From Candidatus Nanopelagicales bacterium (GTDB lineage Bacteria > Actinomycetota > Actinomycetes > S36-B12 > UBA5976): a DNA stretch of 7,222 nt. The notes below the pieces were generated by a model. The model did no database searches. It worked only from the letters and a program-made list of their open reading frames with translations, and was not told the origin of the DNA. The translations under genes were made by a program, and so were the position numbers. Positions 1-6,179 of the stretch are shown here, in pieces (positions within the stretch are counted from its first letter, which is position 1; each line of letters begins with the position of its first letter). The stretch spans positions 1-7,222 of the forward strand of contig JALRCB010000047.1 of assembly GCA_023257525.1 (NCBI GenBank). Direction: 5' to 3'.

Positions 1-746
1 AAGCTCGCCAGCAAAATAGCTTTGACGGCAAATAAGGACTTAATTTCCAGTTCGCCGCGCTGACCCATTGCTGAGGCCATTGGCGCTACAACCGCATAGG
101 AAAATAGAATCCCTAAGAAAGTCCCCACAAGGGCTGCACCAATGAGCTTGCCCAATTCGGCGGGCGGCAAGCCGATTGACCCCATGGTCTGAACCACACC
201 CATCACCGCAGCCACAATCCCGAAAGCTGGCAAGCCCTGCGCCATATTATCAACGGCATGCACTGCAAGATGCTCGGTTTTCACAAACTCTTCAAGCTCT
301 TGTTCCATTAATCCTTCGAGCTGGACAAGATTAAGTGAACCGCCGAGCATCATCCTCAAGTAATCGGTCAAAAACTCAACCAAGTGATGGTTCTCAAGAA
401 CCGCAGGATATTTCTTGAAAATCTCACTGTTCTCTGGCTCTTCGATGTCGGCTTCAAGCGCCATCAAGCCGTCTTTACGAATCTTATTGAGCAACTCAAA
501 CATCAGTGCGAGGACGTCAAGAAGAAACACTTTATTGACCTTCGAGCCCTTAAACACAGCGCTCAAGTCATGCATCATTAGTTTAATAGTGCGACTTGTG
601 TTGGAGGAAATTGTTGCGCCAATTGCCAAACCAAAAATCGTCAACATTTCGGTTGGCTGCCAGAGCACCACTGGATTTCCGCCGTGGAGCACGTAGCCTG
701 CAATGGCACAGCCGAAACCAATGATAATTCCAAGTGGGATGACCAT
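1..746 (-). CDS. motA: Flagellar motor stator protein MotA (partial, 3' end beyond window)
   Basis: MotA is the inner-membrane stator subunit that, with MotB, carries ions and pushes on FliG of the rotor. I translated this by hand: the ATG at 746-744 opens 248 codons with no stop before the left edge, so roughly 45 C-terminal residues are missing compared with E. coli MotA (295 aa). The N-terminus MVIPLGIIIGFG aligns with the first transmembrane helix of the family; further helices fall near residues 32-50, 170-190 and 200-222. Arg90 (KIRKDG) and Glu98 (LEADIE), the loop charges that contact FliG, and Pro173 (GLPAFG) and Pro222 (VAPMA), the conformational prolines, sit at the same residue numbers as in E. 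coli, so the alignment looks ungapped. The start is supported by homology and by AGGAAG four bases upstream. It lies 78 bases after flgL; motB is expected next, off the window. The E. coli-like class suggests proton coupling, which is inference without MotB. Confidence 0.96.
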   Translation of the reverse strand, partial: MVIPLGIIIGFGCAIAGYVLHGGNPVVLWQPTEMLTIFGLAIGATISSNTSRTIKLMMHDLSAVFKGSKVNKVFLLDVLALMFELLNKIRKDGLMALEADIEEPENSEIFKKYPAVLENHHLVEFLTDYLRMMLGGSLNLVQLEGLMEQELEEFVKTEHLAVHAVDNMAQGLPAFGIVAAVMGVVQTMGSIGLPPAELGKLIGAALVGTFLGILFSYAVVAPMASAMGQRGELEIKSLFAVKAILLAS

Positions 747-824
747 GACACTTCCTAATCAAAGACAAACTCAAACACGTTAAAAAAATAGCTAGTACTA
801 ACGCTTAAAAATCTTATTAGGCTA
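747..824 (-). other. flgL-motA intergenic spacer, A+T-rich
   Basis: This 78-base gap is the only sizeable non-coding stretch in the window; all other junctions are 12 bases or less. It is visibly A+T-rich and, read on the minus strand, contains a run of seven T (788-782) just after a short imperfect inverted repeat (802-791). The repeat can form only about four pairs, one of them G-T, so it is a poor intrinsic terminator. I found no convincing sigma-70, sigma-28 or sigma-54 promoter in it. It ends with the motA ribosome binding site. It could hold a weak internal promoter or attenuator, or simply be a spacer in a continuing transcript. Confidence 0.6.
751..756 (-). promoter_or_regulatory. Ribosome binding site of motA
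   Basis: The minus strand reads AGGAAG four bases before the motA ATG at 746. The purine core is good but the spacing is slightly short. With the homology of the first residues it settles the motA start. Confidence 0.7.
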
Positions 825-1724
825 TCAACCAAGTTTTTGGAAGAGGTTCATCGTACCGATCTGGGCGGAAATCGTCTGAGCCGCTTCCATTAGAGCCTTG
901 GCCTTCTGAACCTCCATCGTTGACTTAGCGTAGTCCGTATCCACCTCTTCTGCCAGCGACGTCTTTGTTGCAACCTGAACGTTCTCCACTCTAACTCTAG
1001 CGCGTTCGAGCCTTGCCTGATTCGCACCTAAGTAGATCCGTTCATGAATCATCGCTCGGCTGGCTTCTAGAAAATTCAAGTCCTCAAGCTCAATCCGTTC
1101 TCCATTTGCCAACGCATCAACAAACTTCTGAACAAGACTATCCTCGTTGAAAACAATTAGATCAACTGCCTCATCGAGTGTTTGATCTTTCTCCCAACCT
1201 TCGTCAAGCGAAGGATTTAAAACCCGTAGACCGCCCACGCCCCCAACGGTGTTGATCTTCACAGGACCTACTCCGTTCGAAGCCCCACCAATAACAACAT
1301 CCAGCTCGGTGGCATCGAAAAGTCTATAACCTCGAGAGTCAGCGCGAGTTAGGATCTGCTGAAGTTCCTCTTGGAGTGATTTTGCCTGAAGGGTAAAAGC
1401 TTGAAGTTGTGCGCCACCAAGTGCCCCGTTTTGAGTTTGTACCCACAACTGATGGAACTCGTCCAACACCTGTGCAGCATCTGCCATTGCCTGTTCAGCT
1501 TCCGACATTCTGCTATCAGCTGTGTCTTGCAACCGCTTTAATGCGTCGAGATGTGCTGAACTTGTGCGTAGATCAACAGCCCGCCCAATTGCCATCGGTG
1601 AATCAGAAGCTCTTAGTAGCTTAGTGCCACCACTTAGGCGAGACTGCTCATCCGCGACCTGCCTTGCATGCCTCTGTATTGCGGTGAGCGAATCGTTAAA
1701 ACGGGTCGCTATAGGTGTTCTCAT
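825..1724 (-). CDS. flgL: Flagellar hook-filament junction protein FlgL (HAP3)
   Basis: FlgL is the second junction protein between hook and filament; it is exported through the flagellar type III apparatus and adapts FlgK to flagellin. The 299-residue product is close to E. coli FlgL (317 aa). The flagellin-like N-terminal helix domain covers about residues 1-135, with LSGGTKLLRASDSP at 30-43 matching the family's 'SGkri..pSDDP' turn; here the second Asp is Ser. A reduced central part follows (about 140-205), then a C-terminal helix with LGANQARLERAR (232-243), EEVDTDYAKS (259-268) and the typical ending NLFQKLG. The end after NLF and the place right after flgK argue for FlgL, not flagellin. 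It begins six bases after flgK with a GAGG site inside the end of flgK. There are no cysteines, as usual for secreted axial proteins. Confidence 0.95.
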   Translation of the reverse strand: MRTPIATRFNDSLTAIQRHARQVADEQSRLSGGTKLLRASDSPMAIGRAVDLRTSSAHLDALKRLQDTADSRMSEAEQAMADAAQVLDEFHQLWVQTQNGALGGAQLQAFTLQAKSLQEELQQILTRADSRGYRLFDATELDVVIGGASNGVGPVKINTVGGVGGLRVLNPSLDEGWEKDQTLDEAVDLIVFNEDSLVQKFVDALANGERIELEDLNFLEASRAMIHERIYLGANQARLERARVRVENVQVATKTSLAEEVDTDYAKSTMEVQKAKALMEAAQTISAQIGTMNLFQKLG

Positions 1725-1730
1725 GGTTGA

Positions 1731-3140
1731 TTACCTCGAAGACGTGGCGCCAATCAGCACATCAAACATTTTCATCGAAGCTTGCATAACAGAACTGCTG
1801 GCCTGATAGAGCTGCTGAAATCGCAATAAGTTGGTTGCTTCCTCGTCGAGATCAACGCCGGCTATTTGCTGACGCTTCTCGTTAAGAGCTGTATCAACAG
1901 CACCAAATGAAGCCTCTTCTGCACGCCAGTCGGAAATATCACTACTCACAGAGGTAACCCAGTCGGACCAGGATTGTAACGTTGTAGTACGCTGCCCGAC
2001 AATCTTGATGCCTATCGATTCGTGGGGTGGTGCAGACTCATCAGCCGACGACTCCCAAGGTACATTGAGACCGCTTTCCATTAACGAGCGAAGACTAAGT
2101 GCCTTCTCACCAGGTATCTGCGACTCATCGACATAAAACATTGCGTCGGCGGATTCCCCGACTCGGTCAAGCCAGGAATCGCTGGTCTCAGGGTCTGGAG
2201 AGGTCGCAGAAATTAAATCAATTGCGACTTTATCGAGACGTTTAAGCCAGCCACTTGCTCCTTCCACGTAACGAGTCAAGCCGCCAAATTCCCCAAGCGC
2301 GCCATCTCCACCCTTCACAGAACCAAAAACGGTTGTTCCTTTAAGCTGGCTTTGATAAACGGATAAGGTACCTGTCGGCAAACCAGCAGAATCACGCATA
2401 ACCCGTACCTGAAAAGCCTGGGTACCTTCAACGATTGAAAGACCTCCAAACCTTACATGCGCCTCGCCTTTCTCACTGATTCGAACGTCAGCGCCGACTA
2501 ACCCCGCAATTTCAGCTGCGATTCTGTCGCGCTCGTCGAGAAGATCTGGGGCTGGCAATGGCTTACCGAATGCCTGAGACGACTGGATCAACTGGTTAAC
2601 TCGAGCCAACGCCGCCGATTTTTCATTGGCGACACCGGCAATACGCTCCATCTCGAGATATGCCTGTTTTCTAGTCTCATCGATTGTTTCAGCGAGATTA
2701 CGAATGCGATCGGCGGTTTCACGAGATGAAGTTGCTAAAGCGGTGCGGGCAGTGGCCGAAGCAGGATCAGCCGATAAATCGGAGGCAGCGGTAAAAAATC
2801 CGTTGAGTACTTTGGTTAAGCCATCCGCTTCGTCAAGAACCATTTTGTCAACAATTGCCGATGAACTGGCCATCTTCTCTGCTTGTTTCAATTTGCTGTT
2901 GTTGGACAAGTACTGTTGCTGAACAAGGGCAGAAAATGAACGCACCACTGAGTCAACCATCACCGACCCCCCTTGCAGCAAAGGCTCAGAGGTGGGCGAA
3001 ACAATCATCGGATGAACTTCTCTGCGATGAAATCCTTCAACGGCTGCGCCGGAGACGTTATTCGCAGTAGCCGTCATACCTGACTGCGCTGTCCTTAATC
3101 CTGCTAGACCGATAATATTTACTGTTGTGAGTCCGCTCAT
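1731..3140 (-). CDS. flgK: Flagellar hook-associated protein FlgK (HAP1), short form
   Basis: FlgK forms the first junction layer on the hook tip, below FlgL. At 469 residues it is clearly shorter than E. coli FlgK (547 aa). The N-terminal rod-like domain is recognisable (IGLAGLRTAQSGMTATANNVS, roughly residues 10-30), but the next turn is GAAVEGFHRRE (31-41) where the family normally has a 'NxxTPGYxRQ' pattern. The FlgK-typical LLDERDR lies at 200-206 after a helical stretch (about 85-190). The C-terminus is well kept: QQIAGVDLDEEATNLLRF (424-441) and FQQLYQASSSVMQ (441-453). The loss is in the middle: the usual 'N..H..G.D..G' stretch after the second helical block is absent and only about 110 residues (310-420) remain. 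Start supported by homology and AGGAAG eight bases upstream. It lies 12 bases after flgJ. No cysteines. Confidence 0.94.
   Translation of the reverse strand: MSGLTTVNIIGLAGLRTAQSGMTATANNVSGAAVEGFHRREVHPMIVSPTSEPLLQGGSVMVDSVVRSFSALVQQQYLSNNSKLKQAEKMASSSAIVDKMVLDEADGLTKVLNGFFTAASDLSADPASATARTALATSSRETADRIRNLAETIDETRKQAYLEMERIAGVANEKSAALARVNQLIQSSQAFGKPLPAPDLLDERDRIAAEIAGLVGADVRISEKGEAHVRFGGLSIVEGTQAFQVRVMRDSAGLPTGTLSVYQSQLKGTTVFGSVKGGDGALGEFGGLTRYVEGASGWLKRLDKVAIDLISATSPDPETSDSWLDRVGESADAMFYVDESQIPGEKALSLRSLMESGLNVPWESSADESAPPHESIGIKIVGQRTTTLQSWSDWVTSVSSDISDWRAEEASFGAVDTALNEKRQQIAGVDLDEEATNLLRFQQLYQASSSVMQASMKMFDVLIGATSSR
1734..1737 (-). promoter_or_regulatory. Ribosome binding site of flgL
   Basis: The minus strand reads GAGG, followed by TAATCAACC and the flgL ATG at 1724, a nine-base spacing. 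The site lies inside the final codons of flgK, so termination on flgK and initiation on flgL are probably coupled. Confidence 0.7.
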
Positions 3141-3148
3141 TAAGGCCG

Positions 3149-3154
3149 CTTCCT
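3149..3154 (-). promoter_or_regulatory. Ribosome binding site of flgK
   Basis: The minus strand reads AGGAAG, eight bases before the flgK ATG at 3140. Its first two bases are the last two of the flgJ stop codon TAG (3155-3153), an arrangement that favours re-initiation after flgJ. The same AGGAAG core precedes motA. Confidence 0.75.
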
Positions 3155-3578
3155 ATCGTGATTGGGCAGGACGTCTAATCTCCTGTGCCGATCTGTGAGA
3201 AACGGCGATATCAGACGCCCCGTTAAGGGCACCCGATGAAGTGACCATTGTCACTTGCGAGTCGAATGCGGCAACCATCCCAGAGAGGCGTGTAACCTGC
3301 GCCTGCTCCAGCAGCGAAGTGATCTGTTTAGTCAAGCCAAACCCGCCCTGCTTCGTCACAAAACCCGCGAGTGCATCGTCACCCATTTCCCGCCAACCCG
3401 ACTCGCTTGAGGACTCTTCACTAAGCAAGGATGCGGACCTCGCAGCTGTTAGAAACTGCCTTACCAGCAAGGACTCAAAACCCTGAGCGATCTCGGCTGC
3501 GGAAGCTCCAATTGCCTGATCAGACTTAACACCATTTCGCAAACCAACGATCAAAGGATCGTAAGAGCTCGATATCAC
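3153..3578 (-). CDS. flgJ: Flagellar rod-scaffold protein FlgJ, rod-binding domain only
   Basis: FlgJ acts in the periplasm as cap and scaffold for rod assembly. This product has 141 residues and corresponds only to the N-terminal rod-binding domain: AAEIAQGFESLLVRQFLTAAR (about 27-47), WREMGDDALAGFVTKQGGFGL (62-82), KQITSLLEQ (84-92). The family hallmarks are the 'FE.lL...ml' helix and the 'GG.Gl' turn. The tail (about 95-141) is Ser/Ala-rich with no recognisable fold. The C-terminal glucosaminidase domain of enteric FlgJ (313 aa) is absent, and flgK begins 12 bases later, so no remnant can be hiding. The start codon is GTG (3578-3576), sharing its first base with the last base of the flgI stop TAG; GGAG lies eight bases upstream. 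Assignment rests on the motifs and on the position between flgI and flgK. Confidence 0.88.
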   Translation of the reverse strand: MISSSYDPLIVGLRNGVKSDQAIGASAAEIAQGFESLLVRQFLTAARSASLLSEESSSESGWREMGDDALAGFVTKQGGFGLTKQITSLLEQAQVTRLSGMVAAFDSQVTMVTSSGALNGASDIAVSHRSAQEIRRPAQSR

Positions 3579-4729
3579 TAGATTAACTCCAGTTCAGCTT
3601 TAAGAGCACCAGCAGCCTTCATAGCCTGCAAGATAGCAACGAGGTCTTGCGCATTCGCCCCGAGCAAGTTAAGCGCTCTAACAACCTCATCGAGCGATGC
3701 GCCTTTAGGCAGCGCCCCCAATGAACCCGACCCAATGTTGACATCGACATTAGTCCTCGAAGTGCTGACTGTTTGGCCCTGTGACAACGGTGAGGGCTGA
3801 CTCACCACAGGGTCTCTTGAAATCTTGACGGTTAGTGATCCGTGAGCAACGGCCACGGGGTCAAGCCTCACTCCTTGATTCATAACCACCGATCCCGTTC
3901 GCGCGTTAATGATCACTCGTGGGATTTCTTCTACAAGATCAATATCAAGACCCTCAAGTTCGGCTAAAAATCGAACACGGTCAGCCTGCGATAGAGGCAA
4001 TCTCAACTGAACGGCACGCGCATCCATCGGCATTGCGACGTTAGGTCCAAACCGTCTGGCCACTGCTTCAACGACCCTCTGCATTTGCATAAAGTCTGAT
4101 CGATGCAAATCGACCTGCACAAGTTCATCGTCAATGCTTTGTGGCACTTGACGCTCGACGAGACCGCCAGCTGGTACCCTCCCTACCGACTGATGGTTGA
4201 CTGTAACCGAACCGCCACCTCCACTTGCTCCCGCCCCAGGCACCACAACACTGCCCTGGGCCATTGCATATACTTGGCCGTCAGCACCGCGCAACGGTGT
4301 CATGAGCAACATCCCGCCTTTCAAACTCTTCGCGTTACCAACTGAGGATACCGTCACGTCAATCGGTTGACCTGGCTTCGCAAAAGAAGGGAGTGTCGCA
4401 GTTACCATAACCGCAGCAGTGTTCCTTAATTGCATCCGCGTATTTGCAGGCAAAGTGACGCCAAGTGCCTGCATTAACGAGAGAGTCGTTTGGATAGTGA
4501 ACGGCGTTTGTGTTGTTTGATCCCCCGAACCATCCAAGCCAACCACCAAACCGTAACCGATCAGTTGGTTACTTCGTATACCCGCAAAAGAACTTATCTC
4601 CCTTAGCTTGGCTGCTTCTGCATTTAGGTTTGCTACCGCAATAAAAATCACTAAAACAGTAGTCAACGAAAAACGACAGAAGCTATAATCAACCTCAAGA
4701 CGCCGAAAGATCTTACTTAATAAGGCCAT
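3578..4729 (-). CDS. flgI: Flagellar P-ring protein FlgI
   Basis: FlgI forms the periplasmic P-ring around the rod in the peptidoglycan layer. The product is 383 residues (365 in E. coli). An N-terminal signal is visible but long: a basic segment (LSKIFRR, 4-10), more polar residues to 19, a hydrophobic core at about 20-35, and a likely Sec cleavage after NAEA or NAEAA (39/40). The mature protein begins KLREISSFAGIRSNQLIGYG and then shows the family core: GYGLVVGLDGSGDQT (58-72), MVTATLPSFAKPGQPIDV (108-125), GGMLLMTPLRG (138-148), INARTGSVV (274-282), and a C-terminal LNLLGANAQDLVAILQAMKAAG. The two cysteines that form a disulfide in E. coli FlgI are replaced (Val292 and Ala375); the only Cys is in the signal peptide. 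The ATG lies 13 bases inside flgH, and no clear ribosome binding site precedes it, so translation is probably coupled to flgH. Confidence 0.96.
   Translation of the reverse strand: MALLSKIFRRLEVDYSFCRFSLTTVLVIFIAVANLNAEAAKLREISSFAGIRSNQLIGYGLVVGLDGSGDQTTQTPFTIQTTLSLMQALGVTLPANTRMQLRNTAAVMVTATLPSFAKPGQPIDVTVSSVGNAKSLKGGMLLMTPLRGADGQVYAMAQGSVVVPGAGASGGGGSVTVNHQSVGRVPAGGLVERQVPQSIDDELVQVDLHRSDFMQMQRVVEAVARRFGPNVAMPMDARAVQLRLPLSQADRVRFLAELEGLDIDLVEEIPRVIINARTGSVVMNQGVRLDPVAVAHGSLTVKISRDPVVSQPSPLSQGQTVSTSRTNVDVNIGSGSLGALPKGASLDEVVRALNLLGANAQDLVAILQAMKAAGALKAELELI
3587..3590 (-). promoter_or_regulatory. Ribosome binding site of flgJ (supports the GTG start)
   Basis: The minus strand reads GGAG, then eight bases (TTAATCTA), then GTG at 3578. 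The site is inside the last codons of flgI. Good spacing supports the GTG as the true start even though it overlaps the flgI stop by one base. Confidence 0.7.
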
Positions 4730-5394
4730 AATTTCATCAATCCGCGTGAGAGCCAGCCAGGTTGTGTTGCATCATCAGCGACACCTCTTCCACGATATTC
4801 AAGCCTAGCGTCAGCAACTTGGGTCGACAAAACCGTGTTGTTATTAAGATCAGCCGGATTTATAATCCCTGAAAACCGGATGACCTCCTCTTCTTTACCA
4901 ATCGCAACCTGCTTTTCTCCAGAAACAAGCAAATTACCGTTGCTAAGAACCTGAGTAACCATAACCATTAAAACACCTGAGAAATCATTATTAGCACTCG
5001 CAGCACCTTTGCCTTCGAAAGATAAATCACTCTCCGCCTTCATAGCCGGCCCATTTAGCGCCTTAGCGAAAGGAACTTGGGCTGCAGTCATACTAACGTC
5101 AGCCGAACCTGCACGAGATGCTGCGTTTCCAGACGCGCGTTTAGCTGCCGTCTTCTCCTGAATGACGACCTGCAATAAATCCCCTACGGCGCGAGCACGG
5201 CGATCTTCAAAGAGAGGCCTCGGATTTCCTGCAGCGAGCGAGGCGGGAAACAAACTTCCTGATGACGCTGGAGTTGAAGCAAGCGGCTTCGGCCGAACAA
5301 CCGAGGGTGCAGACTGAATCGAATAATGCGCCGTAGAGCATGCACCCATGGCCGACGCGAAAAAAACGATTAATAAGCGCCTAATTGTGATCAT
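4717..5394 (-). CDS. flgH: Flagellar L-ring lipoprotein FlgH
   Basis: FlgH forms the L-ring in the outer membrane, the outer part of the bushing through which the rod turns. It has 225 residues (E. coli 232). The N-terminus MITIRRLLIVFFASAMGACS is a lipoprotein signal: two Arg, a hydrophobic core, and a lipobox MGA-Cys with Cys19 as the expected acylated residue; it is the only Cys. A Pro/Ser-rich linker (about 20-58) is followed by the family blocks LFEDRRARAVGDLLQVVIQE (61-80), GVLMVMVTQVLSNGNLLVSG (140-159), VIRFSGIINPADL (171-183) and ADARLEYRGRG (194-204), with a GWLSRGLMKLWP ending. Ser20 after the Cys is compatible with outer-membrane sorting by the Lol pathway. It starts one base after flgG, with only a weak AGG six bases before the ATG, and overlaps flgI by 13 bases. 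Confidence 0.97.
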   Translation of the reverse strand: MITIRRLLIVFFASAMGACSTAHYSIQSAPSVVRPKPLASTPASSGSLFPASLAAGNPRPLFEDRRARAVGDLLQVVIQEKTAAKRASGNAASRAGSADVSMTAAQVPFAKALNGPAMKAESDLSFEGKGAASANNDFSGVLMVMVTQVLSNGNLLVSGEKQVAIGKEEEVIRFSGIINPADLNNNTVLSTQVADARLEYRGRGVADDATQPGWLSRGLMKLWPY

Positions 5395-5395
5395 T

Positions 5396-6178
5396 CTAGA
5401 CCTGTGCTAACCTTTGAAGCACCTCATCAGAAGCTCTCACGACGCGAGTGTTCACATCATAGCCTCGTTGCGCCTGAATGAGTGTTACCAGTTCCTCAGC
5501 GACGCTAACATTCGATGCTTCAATAAAATACTGCTGAATCGCTCCTAAACCATTTTGTCCAGGATTACCCTGGACCGGATTACCGGAAGCTGCAGTTTCA
5601 ATAAACAGATTACCACCGATAGCTTCTAAGCCGGCGGGATTAACAAAGTTGACAATTTGAAGTTGCCCGACTTGTTGCGCCTGTGCTTGACCAGCGAGTG
5701 TTACCGAGATTTGGCCGAACTCAGAAATACTAATTGCAGTTGCCTCAGCAGGAATTGTTATGCCTGGTGCCACGACATAACCCTGCGCTGTTACCAATTG
5801 ACCCTGATTATCCTTGGTAAAATTACCATCTCTGGTGTACGCGGCGACGCCTGTCGGCAAGTTGATTTGAAAATACCCGTTACCAGAAATAGCAACGTCT
5901 AGCGCATTTTGAGTTCGTTGCGTTGCACCCTGAGTCAGGATTCTCGACGTGCCTGAAAGGCGAGAACCTGCACCAAACTGTAAGCCTGACGGGGCCTGAG
6001 TTTGCTCCGACGTCTGAGATCCAGAGCTTCTCACCGTTTGGTAAAGCAAGTCCTCGAAAGTCGGCTTAACACGTTTAAATGCAGTCGTCGAAGCATTAGC
6101 TAAGTTGTTGGCAATGACATCAAGATTAGCCTGATTAACGTCCATACCGGTCTTAGCAACCCAAAGCGATCGAATCAT
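5396..6178 (-). CDS. flgG: Flagellar distal rod protein FlgG
   Basis: FlgG builds the distal rod, the drive shaft that crosses the periplasm to the hook. The product has 260 residues, exactly the length in E. coli. The N-terminus MIRSLWVAKTGMDVNQAN and the axial-protein motif NNLANAST (24-31) are canonical. Residues 41-65, FEDLLYQTVR followed by a Ser/Gln-rich part ending in APSG, match the FlgG-specific segment that makes the rod straight and stiff and is absent from the hook protein. The middle contains ALDVAISGNGYFQINLP and AAYTRDGNF. The C-terminus has EASNVSVAEELVTLIQAQRG (220-239), the coiled-coil-forming D0 helix. It follows flgF after one base and is preceded by AGAGG at good spacing. 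This is the best conserved protein in the window. No cysteines. Confidence 0.98.
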   Translation of the reverse strand: MIRSLWVAKTGMDVNQANLDVIANNLANASTTAFKRVKPTFEDLLYQTVRSSGSQTSEQTQAPSGLQFGAGSRLSGTSRILTQGATQRTQNALDVAISGNGYFQINLPTGVAAYTRDGNFTKDNQGQLVTAQGYVVAPGITIPAEATAISISEFGQISVTLAGQAQAQQVGQLQIVNFVNPAGLEAIGGNLFIETAASGNPVQGNPGQNGLGAIQQYFIEASNVSVAEELVTLIQAQRGYDVNTRVVRASDEVLQRLAQV

Positions 6179-6179
6179 C

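Noticed and set aside
384..696. Plus-strand open frames of 65 and 93 residues
   Set aside because: Both are antisense to motA, resemble no family I know, and are explained by the composition of the real gene.
583..774. 63-residue minus-strand open frame
   Set aside because: It lies over the start of motA in another frame. The MotA frame matches the family at every key residue, so this is a shadow.
782..802. Possible rho-independent terminator between flgL and motA
   Set aside because: The stem has about four pairs including a G-T and no G+C-rich core; the T run alone is not enough, so it is not listed as a terminator.
825..1724. Flagellin as an alternative identity for the flgL product
   Set aside because: Position directly after flgK, the length, and the NLFQKLG ending fit FlgL better.
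2770..2777. GCCGATAA on the plus strand, identical to the -10 box of flagellar sigma-28 promoters
   Set aside because: The place 11 bases upstream has no TAAAGTTT-like -35, and it would fire antisense inside flgK. It is also part of a small chance palindrome (2771-2782).
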